From Pararhizobium qamdonense (lineage in GTDB: Bacteria > Pseudomonadota > Alphaproteobacteria > Rhizobiales > Rhizobiaceae): 64,000 bases of DNA. The stretch covers positions 706,001 through 770,000 of the forward strand of contig NZ_CP119566.1 in the NCBI RefSeq assembly GCF_029277445.1. The letters run 5' to 3'. Positions 43,322 to 51,628 of this stretch are shown here, in pieces. The notes beneath the pieces were generated by a model. That model was not told where the DNA came from and searched no databases. It was given only the letters and a program-made list of their open reading frames with translations. The number at the start of each line of letters is the position of its first letter. Within the stretch, counting starts at the first letter, position 1. Position numbers and translations under genes: made by a program.

Positions 43322-43411
43322 ATGGATTGAATATCTAATAGATGCTGCGTCCCGAGAAGGGCTGGCTGCTTGCCGGAGACGTGTTCGATTGTCTTCAGAA
43401 GGAACGCCGTC

Positions 43412-44458
43412 ATGAAAACCATTCTCCGTCTGGCGGCAACCGCCGCTCTCATTCCCTTCCTGTTCGTCTCAGCGGCCAAGGCCGATGGCGTGGCCGGCGC
43501 GCCTGCCCCGTTCGACAAGGGCGGCGTCAAGCTGGCACTGATCAGCTATATTTCCGCCGGCGATTTCTTCCAGGCCTATCAGGCCGGCGCCGAGGCGCAG
43601 GCGAAGGCGCTTGGGATCGATCTGCGGGTCTTCCCCGGCCGCCAGAACGCGGCCGAACAGCGCGAGCAGATCCTGCAGGCAATCAATCTCGGCGTTGAAG
43701 GGATCGTGGTCGATCACGGCGTGCCCGAATCGCTTGGCGATGTCGTGCAGCAGGCGCTGGACAAGGGCATCAAGGTCGTCGCCTTCGACGTCAATCTCAA
43801 CAATCCGAAGGTGCCGCAGGTCGAGCAGAGCGACCATGCGCTGGCAAAACAGGCTCTGGAGCAGGCCGTCAAAGACAATGGCACCAGCTTCAATGCCGGT
43901 TACGTCTATGTCGCCGGCTTTGCGCCGCTCGATCGCCGCAACGAGGTCTGGGACACGTTCAAGGCGGAAAACAAGGGTGTCGTCGAAAAGGCGCGCTTCG
44001 GCAATGTCAGCGACACGACGGCAACCAGCACGGCCGATCAGGCAAAGGCGGCGCTGCGGGCCAATCCTGATATTACCGTGGTTTTCGCGCCCTATGATGA
44101 ATTTGCCCGGGGCGTGAAGCTGGCGGCGGCCGATCTTGGCATTTCCGGCAAGCTGAAGATTTACTCGGCCGATGTTTCGACTGCTGATATCCAGGAGATC
44201 GTCGAGGAAGGCAGCCCCTGGGTCGCAACGGTTGCGACCAATCCGGCGGTGGTGGGCGCGGTCTCGATCCGTGCCGCAGCGCTTGAAATTGCCGGGCAGC
44301 CGGTTCCCCGCCAGATCACCGTCGAGCCGACGCTTTTGACCCAGAAAAGCCTGCGCGACGCCGGTGTCAAAACCATCGAGGAACTTGCCGCCAAGATCCC
44401 GGCCTTCAGCGCCAGCGATGCCGTTACGGCAAGCTGGATCCCGGCCAAGCTGTTCTGA
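43412..44458 (+). CDS. Ribose-type ABC substrate-binding protein (second importer)
   Basis: 348 residues from the ATG at 43412 (AGAAGGAA upstream), with a Sec signal peptide (1-24, AAKADG). The RbsB-type fold shows DKGGVKLALISYISAGDFF, GVEGIVVDHGVPES and the C-terminal lobe. It is divergent from its ATPase and permease and 72 bases upstream of an SfnB-type oxidoreductase on the same strand, so uptake and oxidation are likely co-transcribed. That link is the main clue to an organosulfur substrate. Confidence 0.87.
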   Translation: MKTILRLAATAALIPFLFVSAAKADGVAGAPAPFDKGGVKLALISYISAGDFFQAYQAGAEAQAKALGIDLRVFPGRQNAAEQREQILQAINLGVEGIVVDHGVPESLGDVVQQALDKGIKVVAFDVNLNNPKVPQVEQSDHALAKQALEQAVKDNGTSFNAGYVYVAGFAPLDRRNEVWDTFKAENKGVVEKARFGNVSDTTATSTADQAKAALRANPDITVVFAPYDEFARGVKLAAADLGISGKLKIYSADVSTADIQEIVEEGSPWVATVATNPAVVGAVSIRAAALEIAGQPVPRQITVEPTLLTQKSLRDAGVKTIEELAAKIPAFSASDAVTASWIPAKLF

Positions 44459-44530
44459 TCCTTTGCAGTGCGACGGCGGAGCCGCTGGTGGATCCGCCGC
44501 TTTCCTTCGTTGAAACTGGAGCATCTCCTC

Positions 44531-45742
44531 ATGAGCCAATCCAATGTCGTCTATGCAGCCGGTCTCGGCGTCACGCGCGACAGCCTGTTTGCCAGCGCTG
44601 CTGAAATCTCCCATGACCTGTCGCTGCATGCGGCGGATCTCGACCGGGACGGACGCCCGCCGATCGGCGAGATCGTCAAGCTGAAGAAGGCCGGCCTGCT
44701 CAACGCCTTGCATGCGCGCGAGATCGGCGGTGGCGGGCTGGATTGGGTCGATGGCCTGAAACTCGTTCGCATCCTGGCGCGCGGCGAAAGCTCCATCGGG
44801 CAATTGCTCGGCTATCACTATGTCAACAGCCAGTCGATCTACTGGTCATTTGCGGATCAGGCGCGCGCGCAGGTTCTGGGGGCTGAAACCGTCTCGCAGA
44901 ACCTTTACTGGGGAGCTGCGGTCAACCCGCGCGATCCCGGCCTGACATTGACGCGCCGTGGCACCGGCTACGTGCTGAACGGCCGCAAATCCTTCTCCAC
45001 CGCGGCCCGGGTGTCCGACTATATCAATGCCAATGCGACGCTGGAGGGCAAGATCGCCAATTTTGCCGTACCGACCGACCGGCCCGGTTATGTCGCCAAT
45101 GACGATTGGGACAATTTTGGCCAACGGCTGTCTGATTCAGGCAGCGTCGAGTTCCATGATTTTCCCGTCTACGAAGAGGATTTCATTGCGCCGCCGGCCA
45201 ATGAAGATGTCCCGCCGCCGGCTTTGGCGACATTCAACACGCCGCTGATCCAGCTGGTCTTCGTCAATTTCTATCTGGGCGCCGCCGAAGGGGCGCTGGC
45301 CGCTGCTGTCGATTATATCCGCACCACCACACGACCCTGGGTAACATCGGGCGTCGAGCGCGCGGCCGACGATCCCTATATTCTCGAACGTGTCGGCGAA
45401 TTCACCGCAGCGCTGAAAGCGTCTGTTGCGCTTGCCGACAGTGCCGCCCTCGTGGTGCAAACGTCGCTTGCGAAGGGCCACGATGTGACCGCGCGCGAAC
45501 GCGGCGAAGCAGCCGCTGAAGCCTATGCCGCCAAGGTCCACGCCACCCATGTCGCCCTCGACATCACCGCCCGTGTCTTCGAAGTGACCGGCGCCCGCTC
45601 GACCGCCGAAAAATACCGGTTCGACCGCTTCTGGCGCAATGTGCGGACCCATACGCTGCATGATCCGGTGTTTTACAAGGCCAAGGAAGTCGGCGAGTTC
45701 GTGCTGAACGACAAGGTGCCGGTGGTGAGCCTGTATAGTTGA
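44531..45742 (+). CDS. SfnB-family acyl-CoA-dehydrogenase-like flavin oxidoreductase
   Basis: 403 residues in the acyl-CoA dehydrogenase fold of the SfnB/DszC group (N-terminal helical, middle beta, C-terminal Acyl-CoA_dh_2 domain). These are FMNH2-dependent monooxygenases acting on sulfones, thiophenes or sulfonates under sulfur limitation. Shared features with its partner at 46080: GVERAADDP and RTHTLHDPV near the C-terminus. The ATG at 44531 follows GGAG. It is in the same direction as the upstream binding-protein gene. Substrate unknown. Confidence 0.82.
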   Translation: MSQSNVVYAAGLGVTRDSLFASAAEISHDLSLHAADLDRDGRPPIGEIVKLKKAGLLNALHAREIGGGGLDWVDGLKLVRILARGESSIGQLLGYHYVNSQSIYWSFADQARAQVLGAETVSQNLYWGAAVNPRDPGLTLTRRGTGYVLNGRKSFSTAARVSDYINANATLEGKIANFAVPTDRPGYVANDDWDNFGQRLSDSGSVEFHDFPVYEEDFIAPPANEDVPPPALATFNTPLIQLVFVNFYLGAAEGALAAAVDYIRTTTRPWVTSGVERAADDPYILERVGEFTAALKASVALADSAALVVQTSLAKGHDVTARERGEAAAEAYAAKVHATHVALDITARVFEVTGARSTAEKYRFDRFWRNVRTHTLHDPVFYKAKEVGEFVLNDKVPVVSLYS

Positions 45743-46079
45743 TGAGGGTGCTTCCCCTTCTCCCCAGCGGGGAGAAGGTGCCCGAAGGGCGGATGAGGGG
45801 GCCAAACGCTCGGAATGTGCCGAACCGCCCCCTCATCGCCTCGCGTTCGCTCGGCACTTCTCCCCGCTGGGGAGAAGGGGGAGATCGTTGAAAGGCCTTC
45901 ACTCCATAGCAGATAACCAGAGGAAATAGACCAGCGGGTTCTGGCTGCAGTCAAGTTTCGAGTGGGCGAATCGATGCCTTGGAAGACGGCGATTGCGGTC
46001 ACAATTCCAAAGGTGGAAACTGAGGAGAGTGGTTTGCCACTCTCGTAATAAAATCGGGCAGAACGCCTCCGCTTCCCCC
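45743..46079. other. Intergenic region between convergent SfnB-type genes
   Basis: No gene. The first half is a palindromic repeat element (45751-45890); the second half shows no feature I can support. Confidence 0.5.
45751..45890. repeat. Rhizobial palindromic intergenic repeat (RIME-like)
   Basis: Each end is itself a hairpin: CCTTCTCCCC-AGC-GGGGAGAAGG (45756-45778) and CTTCTCCCC-GCT-GGGGAGAAG (45857-45877). Internal arms GATGAGGGGG (45792-45801) and CCCCCTCATC (45828-45837) are also complementary, so the whole 140 bases can fold as one inverted repeat. This fits the mosaic palindromic elements scattered in rhizobial intergenic DNA. It could double as a terminator for the two convergent genes. 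Confidence 0.85.
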
Positions 46080-47297
46080 TCACAAAGCCCCGTTCTTCGG
46101 GGGTGCCACCCCGTTCAAGTGATAATTGCCCACAACATGGGCTTTCCAGCGCACCGGGTCGTGCAGCGTATGGGTGCGGGCGTTGCGCCAATGGCGGTCG
46201 AGATTGAGGCCGATGCGGGTGGCGGATGTGCCGGCCAGTTCGAACAGGGCGGTGGAGGCGGCGAGGGCGACTTCGGTGGTCAGCACTTTTGCGGCGGCAA
46301 CCGAGAGGGTGGCGTCGATGACATTGGCTTCGGTCGTATCCATCTGGGCGATATCGACCTTGCGGCCGGCATGCTCGATCAGCGCCGTTGCCGCCTCGAG
46401 CTTGATGGCGATTTCGCCGATCCTGGCGATGGTCAAGGGGTCGTCCGCGGCGCGTTCGACGCCGGAATCCTTCCAGGGGCGGCTCTGGGTCCGCACGAAT
46501 TCCAGGGTTTCGGCGAAGGCTGCCCGCGCGATGCCGAGATCGACGCCGGCATGGATGATCTGGCCCACCGAACCGATCGTGGTCGGCCGCTCGAAGCCCT
46601 TGTGATGGAAGACGATGGCATCGGCATTGACGTAGACGTCGTTGAAAATGGTGGTGCCGCTGCCGGTCGTGCGCTGGCCGAAACCATCCCAGTCATCGAC
46701 GATCTCGATGCCCTCGGTTCCCTTGGCGAGAAAGGACATGGTCAGGCGCTCTTCGGGATCGAGCGCGAACACGGTGATCCAATCGGCAAAGAGCACGCCG
46801 GTCGAATAGAATTTCTGGCCGTTGACGCGGTAGCCCGGTCCTTCCGGCGTGATGCGGGTATTGTAATCGGCGACCGTCTTGGTGCCGCGCTCGGAGAGCG
46901 CATTGCCGAACCGGTCGCCGGCCAGGGCGCGGCCGAAGAAAAAGCGCTTCTGCTCCTCGCTGCCATCAACCCGTAGTGCCTCGAGGATGTAGAAATGGTT
47001 TTGCGGGATCTGGCCGATCGACCCGTCTGCCTCCGAGAGGATGGCCGTCACTTCCGCCAGGATGGCATTGGAGACATCCAGCCCCCCATATTCGGCAGGG
47101 ACGGTGATCGCCAGAAGACCGGACCGGGCGATTTCATCGAGTTCGTCATAGGGCAAAGTGCGATTGGCATCGCGCTCGGATGCGCGGATGGCGAAATCAG
47201 CGGCCAGCGCACGGGCGGTCTCGATGGCTTCAAAATCGCTGCGGAGGCGACCGGCCGTTTGTTTGACGATTGGCTGATACTGCAAGATGGTTTCCAT
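46080..47297 (-). CDS. SfnB-family sulfur-acquisition oxidoreductase
   Basis: 405 residues, acyl-CoA dehydrogenase fold. ITVPAEYGGLDVSNAI, YSTGVLFADW and RHWRNARTHTLHDPVRW match the SfnB group, whose members help use dimethylsulfone and related organosulfur compounds. The ATG at 47297 has AAGGAG at seven bases. It is paralogous to the gene at 44531 and convergent with it. It lies downstream of the FAD/NAD(P)-binding gene with a 97-base gap containing motif copy E. It probably needs reduced flavin from a reductase not in the window. Confidence 0.87.
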   Translation of the reverse strand: METILQYQPIVKQTAGRLRSDFEAIETARALAADFAIRASERDANRTLPYDELDEIARSGLLAITVPAEYGGLDVSNAILAEVTAILSEADGSIGQIPQNHFYILEALRVDGSEEQKRFFFGRALAGDRFGNALSERGTKTVADYNTRITPEGPGYRVNGQKFYSTGVLFADWITVFALDPEERLTMSFLAKGTEGIEIVDDWDGFGQRTTGSGTTIFNDVYVNADAIVFHHKGFERPTTIGSVGQIIHAGVDLGIARAAFAETLEFVRTQSRPWKDSGVERAADDPLTIARIGEIAIKLEAATALIEHAGRKVDIAQMDTTEANVIDATLSVAAAKVLTTEVALAASTALFELAGTSATRIGLNLDRHWRNARTHTLHDPVRWKAHVVGNYHLNGVAPPKNGAL

Positions 47298-47356
47298 CGC
47301 ACGCTCCTTTTGCACGGAACATGGGTGGAAGAAGTCGGGCGGAAAGATAAGAGTAT

Positions 47357-47371
47357 AATTTCTATAGATCG
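47357..47371 (-). promoter_or_regulatory. GTCTATA-type motif, copy E
   Basis: On the minus strand this reads CGATCTATAGAAATT, 60 bases upstream of the SfnB-family gene. The palindromic core TTCTATAGA is shared with copy D. Confidence 0.4.
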
Positions 47372-47394
47372 ACTGGACTAAGAAAAGTCTTTCC

Positions 47395-48894
47395 TTAAAG
47401 CGGGTTTTGCGCCGTCGGTAGCGTTTGGGTCTGCAAGCATTTGGCGATCACCTCTGCCACAAACACGGCATGGTCGGTCACCTGCGGCAGGCCCATCAAC
47501 TCGCCGAACGTGCCACGCGCCAGCGGTCCGGCGATCAACAAGGACGGCGTAATACCGGCCACGGGGCCGATCGCTTCCGAATTGCGGGTGCAGGATAGTC
47601 CCAGCCCGGTCGGATCGAGTTCGAGATAGCCGCTTTGCGTGAGTTCGGCGAGGAAAGGCTGGCTTGCAAGAATGCCGCCATGGCCGGGACCGGTGGTCAC
47701 CACCACGGCATCGTAGGTTTTCTCGACGGTTGCGGAAGACCGCCGCAAACGCAGCGTGCAGTGGATTGCATCGGCCTCGATACGGCTTGCGGCAACGGAG
47801 CCGGACAGGATTTCAAGGCGCCCTTGCGCAATTGCCGCGTCGAGCGCCGCCTCCACCTGCGGCGCGACCCGGAACCGGTGCACATCCCAGAACGGCCGCA
47901 AATGCCGGACGATGCGCTGGCGTTCAACAAGCGGCAAAATCTGCCACAGCGCTTGCCCCTGCGCCCGCACCTGATCGATGACGCCGTGCCAGGTCCGGCC
48001 CTCCAGAGCCGCTTGCCGGATTTCCGCGCGGATGTTTTTCAGGAGTGTGAGCGCCGTGAAAGCCGGTTGCGCCAGGAAATCGCCGGCGGGGTCCTGCGCC
48101 ACCGCCGCATGGCCGCGCGAGCGCAATCCCCGCCGCGAAATCGCGGTGATCGGGCCTTCATGGCCCTTCAGGGCGAGCGCGGCAATCACGTCGGCCGAGG
48201 TCAGGCCGTTTCCGACCACAAGCACCCGGTCAAAGGGGCGGATGGCCGCAAGCGCACCGGATCTGGTCGGGTCTGGCACGAAACGGGGATGGTCCTTCAG
48301 CACCGCCTGAAGCTGTCCCGGCGCCACCGGTGGCGGGTGGCTGGTGGCAATCACGACGATATCGGCCCAGGTTTCAGTGCCATCGCCGTCGATGATCAGC
48401 CAGCGCGCACCATCGCGCAGCACATGTGCGACGGCGGCGCGGCGATGCTCGACACCGCCGCTTGCGATCAGCGGCTGCAGCATGGCGTTGACATAATTAC
48501 CGAACACGCTGCGGCGGGGAAACAACGTGCCGTCGGGCCGCAGCGCGTCGCTATCACCAGCCGTGGCCGCATGCTCGGCGATCCAGCGCAGGAAATGCTC
48601 GGGATCATCGGACAGAAGGCTCATGCGCGCAGCGGGAACGTTGATGCGGTGGGCGGGTTCGGCCGTGTCATAGGCGAGCCCCTTGCCGAGGTTTTCACGC
48701 GGTTCAAAGACGATAATTTTGGGCGCAGCGATCGTGGCGGCTGCCGTTGCAGCTGCGTTTGCGAGGTGAAAGGCTGTTGCCGCGCCCGACACGCCGCCGC
48801 CGATAATGGCGACCACCGCAGGCTGCGATTTGTTCGGCACGTCGCCGGAGGCTGCGCCGGACAATGTCATCGGGGTGACGATCAACTGGTTCAT
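47395..48894 (-). CDS. FAD/NAD(P)-binding protein (COG4529/YdhS-like)
   Basis: 499 residues. An N-terminal dinucleotide-binding motif GGGVSGAATAFHL (about 32-44) begins an FAD/NAD(P)-binding domain of the HI0933/YdhS type, with a second nucleotide site near RVLVVGNGLTSADV. The HRINVPAARMSLLSDDPEHFLRW segment is characteristic of the family. The ATG at 48894 follows AAAGG; a TTG at 48969 is unlikely. Upstream of an SfnB-type gene, it could supply or recycle reduced flavin or act on the imported compound; this is inference from context. Confidence 0.83.
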   Translation of the reverse strand: MNQLIVTPMTLSGAASGDVPNKSQPAVVAIIGGGVSGAATAFHLANAAATAAATIAAPKIIVFEPRENLGKGLAYDTAEPAHRINVPAARMSLLSDDPEHFLRWIAEHAATAGDSDALRPDGTLFPRRSVFGNYVNAMLQPLIASGGVEHRRAAVAHVLRDGARWLIIDGDGTETWADIVVIATSHPPPVAPGQLQAVLKDHPRFVPDPTRSGALAAIRPFDRVLVVGNGLTSADVIAALALKGHEGPITAISRRGLRSRGHAAVAQDPAGDFLAQPAFTALTLLKNIRAEIRQAALEGRTWHGVIDQVRAQGQALWQILPLVERQRIVRHLRPFWDVHRFRVAPQVEAALDAAIAQGRLEILSGSVAASRIEADAIHCTLRLRRSSATVEKTYDAVVVTTGPGHGGILASQPFLAELTQSGYLELDPTGLGLSCTRNSEAIGPVAGITPSLLIAGPLARGTFGELMGLPQVTDHAVFVAEVIAKCLQTQTLPTAQNPL

Positions 48895-48949
48895 GACACC
48901 TTTCGTCTCGCCGTTTTTCTTGGTCTTCGTTTCTTGGCTGGCCGTTTGA

Positions 48950-48964
48950 TAGTCTACAGTTTTT
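48950..48964 (+). promoter_or_regulatory. GTCTATA-type motif, copy C
   Basis: TAGTCTACAGTTTTT lies about 55 bases upstream of the FAD/NAD(P)-binding gene, which reads on the opposite strand. It is the most diverged of the five copies. Confidence 0.35.
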
Positions 48965-49032
48965 ATCAATATTATCCGACGGTCAAGCCTTTACCGTGTT
49001 GATAAACCTAGACAGGATCGTGGCGGGTGATG

Positions 49033-49245
49033 TCAGGACTTCTCATCGAGCGCAAGAAGCACACGCGTCAGCAGTTCTTCCTCATCGCGGACACCGTGGC
49101 GATAGAGGGTCAGCACCAGGGCTGCCACCGGGTCGTTGGCGTCGCTGTCGGGCGCGATCTTGCGGGCGTCTCTTGCACGGTCGAAGACTCGCTGGCAGAG
49201 CTGCACGTGATCGGGGAGCATCGGCTCGTTGCGCCATTTCGTCAT
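49033..49245 (-). CDS. Small hypothetical protein (70 aa)
   Basis: 70 residues from the ATG at 49245, chosen because AGGAG stands eight bases upstream. It is soluble, helical and acidic at the C-terminus (DEEELLTRVLLALDEKS) with no recognisable domain. The longer open frame to 49290 lacks a ribosome binding site. Single transcription unit between the FAD gene and a small membrane protein gene, same strand as both. Function unknown. Confidence 0.6.
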   Translation of the reverse strand: MTKWRNEPMLPDHVQLCQRVFDRARDARKIAPDSDANDPVAALVLTLYRHGVRDEEELLTRVLLALDEKS

Positions 49246-49365
49246 GCTTCGTCTCCTGTTGCCGGGTAACACCGGACCTGCCGGCATCACCGTTCGGCAA
49301 GGCTTGCGCTACGGTTGATCGATACGAGTGACGATTGATTGTGGCGGTTTTTTATCGCGATGGGA

Positions 49366-49503
49366 TCAGGCGGGCTCTGCCGCCGTGGCCGGGTCCATCA
49401 TCGGCACGGCAGCGCTCAGATCGTTATCTGCATATTTGATCACAAGGATGCTGAGGATCGAACCGACGATGACGAAGACAACGGCGCGCATGGACATTTG
49501 CAT
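49366..49503 (-). CDS. Predicted 45-aa single-span membrane protein
   Basis: A short frame from ATG 49503 to TGA 49366 encodes 45 residues: MQMSMRAVVFVIVGSILSIL begins with a basic residue then a clear membrane helix (about 7-23), followed by KYADNDLSAAVPMMD. The upstream sequence ACAGGAAC gives a plausible ribosome binding site. The hydrophobic, non-random composition supports it as real. Function unknown; neighbours are a small unknown gene and, divergently, the antiporter. Confidence 0.55.
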   Translation of the reverse strand: MQMSMRAVVFVIVGSILSILVIKYADNDLSAAVPMMDPATAAEPA

Positions 49504-49719
49504 AGGACTGTTCCTGTTTAAGCACGCTGGAAACGTATGAAGGCAAGGCTTGTTCCATAAGCAGACCCGCAGATTGCCGGATTGCAGAAGCGGCTGTGCA
49601 GCCCGGTTTGGACAGCAAGAAAGATAATCCGGCTTTTTTGACTGGTTTGAGGACTTGCTGGCAGCCTACGATGCCAATAGATCAGATTGGCACACGAAAA
49701 GCAGCCGGGGGGTTAGTGC

Positions 49720-51450
49720 GTGCATCACGATATGGCATTGGTGGCAACTGTCGCAATCAGCTTCGTTCTGGCGGCGGCCTGCGGTTATTTTGCGGACCGG
49801 CTGCGCCTGCCGCCGTTGGTCGGATATCTGTTTGCCGGCATTCTGATGGGGCCTTTTACGCCGGGGTTTACCGCTGACACGGCGCTCGCCACACAACTTG
49901 CCGAGATCGGCGTCATTCTTTTGATGTTCGGCGTCGGCCTGCATTTTTCCGCCGCAGATCTCATCGCCGTGCGTGGCGTGGCGATCCCCGGGGCCATCGG
50001 CCAGATCATCCTGGCAACGCTTCTTGGCATTGGCCTGTGTACGCTCTGGGGCTGGGATCTCGGCGCGGGGCTGGTTTTCGGGCTCAGCGTTTCCGTGGCC
50101 AGCACCGTCGTTCTCTTGAAAGCGCTGGAGGAACGCAACCTGGTCAACTCGCCAAATGGACGGGTGGCGATCGGCTGGCTGATCGTCGAGGACCTGGCAA
50201 TGGTGCTCGCGCTCGTTCTCCTGCCGATCGTTGCCGAGGTCTTGGGCGCTCAAGGGGCTGCGGCGCATGCGGCGGAGGGCGCTACGACGCCGGTTGCGCT
50301 GACGATCGTGCTGACTTTGGTCAAGCTCGGCGCCTTCGCCGTCCTCGCCATCGTATTGGGACCACGGATCGTTCCCTGGCTTTTGACGCTGGTTGCCCGC
50401 ACCGGTTCGCGCGAACTGTTCACGCTCACCGTTCTTGCCATCGCGCTTGGCATCGCCTTCGGTTCGGCGATGCTGTTCGGGGTTTCGTTTGCACTTGGCG
50501 CCTTTTTCGCGGGTGTCGTCATGAGCGAATCGCATCTCAGCCACAGGGCGGCCGCTGATTCCCTGCCGCTGCAAAATGCCTTTTCGGTCCTGTTCTTCGT
50601 CTCGGTCGGCATGTTGTTCAACCCGAAAATCCTGATCGAGCAGCCGCTGGCCGTTCTTGCCATCCTGGCGCTGATCACAGTTGGAAAATCGCTGATTGCC
50701 GCCGGTTTCGTGCTGATGCTGCGCTATCCCCTGTCGATGGCGCTGACGGTGGCGGCGAGCCTTGCCCAGATCGGCGAATTCTCCTTCATCGTCGCGGGGC
50801 TTGGTGTTTCCCTGGGCCTCATGTCGCAGGAGGGCTACGACCTCATTCTTGCCGGTGCCATCCTGTCGATCACCCTCAATCCGCTGATCTTCTGGGCGGC
50901 GGCAAAGCTGAAGACGGCAATGGGTGGGGCTGCGCCGGTCTATGGCGCACGGAAAATCAAACTGTTGACCCGTGACCTCGATATCATCAAGGCTCGCGTC
51001 GAGGAGAAGGAAAGCAAGCAGCAGCTGAAAAAGCAGCAGCTGGTCCATACCTTCCCGCTGTTTTCCGAGGTCAATGAACATGCGCTGGAGGAGCTTCTGC
51101 TGCTGTTCCGTCCAGCCTCCGCCTCGCCCGGCGACAAGGTCATCCGGGTCGGCGAGCGGGGCGATGCGATGTATTTCATCTCGTCCGGTGCCGCCGAGGT
51201 CCGCTTGCCGGGCAATGCGATCCGGCTGGAGGCGGGGGCGTTTTTCGGCGAGATGGCATTGCTCAGCGGCGGATTGCGCACGGCCGATGTGATCGCTGTT
51301 GATTTCTGCAATTTCTTCAAACTCGACCGGCGGGATTTCAATATTTTCATGGCGCGGCATCCGCGCCTGCGCGCCGCCGTCAGCGACATGGCCCGCGAAC
51401 GCAAGAAGATGAACGTGCCCGGCATTGTCCAGGGCGGCGCGGCCAGCTGA
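49720..51450 (+). CDS. CPA2 cation:proton antiporter with C-terminal cyclic-nucleotide-binding domain
   Basis: 576 residues. About 12 membrane helices (residues 5-400) form a KefB/YbaL-type Na+/H+ exchanger fold (LVGYLFAGILMGPFTPG). Instead of the common TrkA-N/RCK domain, the C-terminus (about 450-555) is a cyclic-nucleotide-binding domain: ERGDAMYFISSGAAEV, EAGAFFGEMALLSGG. The GTG start at 49720 gives the family's typical MHHD opening and follows a G-rich ribosome binding site; ATG 49732 is the alternative. The cation is not evident. Nucleotide gating is inferred. Confidence 0.87.
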   Translation: MHHDMALVATVAISFVLAAACGYFADRLRLPPLVGYLFAGILMGPFTPGFTADTALATQLAEIGVILLMFGVGLHFSAADLIAVRGVAIPGAIGQIILATLLGIGLCTLWGWDLGAGLVFGLSVSVASTVVLLKALEERNLVNSPNGRVAIGWLIVEDLAMVLALVLLPIVAEVLGAQGAAAHAAEGATTPVALTIVLTLVKLGAFAVLAIVLGPRIVPWLLTLVARTGSRELFTLTVLAIALGIAFGSAMLFGVSFALGAFFAGVVMSESHLSHRAAADSLPLQNAFSVLFFVSVGMLFNPKILIEQPLAVLAILALITVGKSLIAAGFVLMLRYPLSMALTVAASLAQIGEFSFIVAGLGVSLGLMSQEGYDLILAGAILSITLNPLIFWAAAKLKTAMGGAAPVYGARKIKLLTRDLDIIKARVEEKESKQQLKKQQLVHTFPLFSEVNEHALEELLLLFRPASASPGDKVIRVGERGDAMYFISSGAAEVRLPGNAIRLEAGAFFGEMALLSGGLRTADVIAVDFCNFFKLDRRDFNIFMARHPRLRAAVSDMARERKKMNVPGIVQGGAAS

Positions 51451-51628
51451 TGGGGTTGGGCCGGAGATGACGTCACCGTTCATTGGCTCCGGTTCCGACA
51501 TTTCCGCGTTTTGGCTCTCATGAGCAGCGGCAGCGCAATTTTCGGATGAAAAATCCCGGAAAATGGCAATAAGCCGTGGCGAAAAGTGATGTAGACTGCT
51601 GCAATCGCAGCAAATCCGGGAGATCGCC

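Larger units (their letters stand above)
43053..43411. other. Divergent control region of the second importer
   Basis: No gene. Copy A of the GTCTATA-type motif is at 43076-43090, copy B at 43307-43321. A perfect 12-base palindrome GACTAATTAGTC lies at 43300-43311, overlapping copy B. The region is AT-rich at both ends and GC-rich in the middle, as expected for two divergent promoters. Confidence 0.5.
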
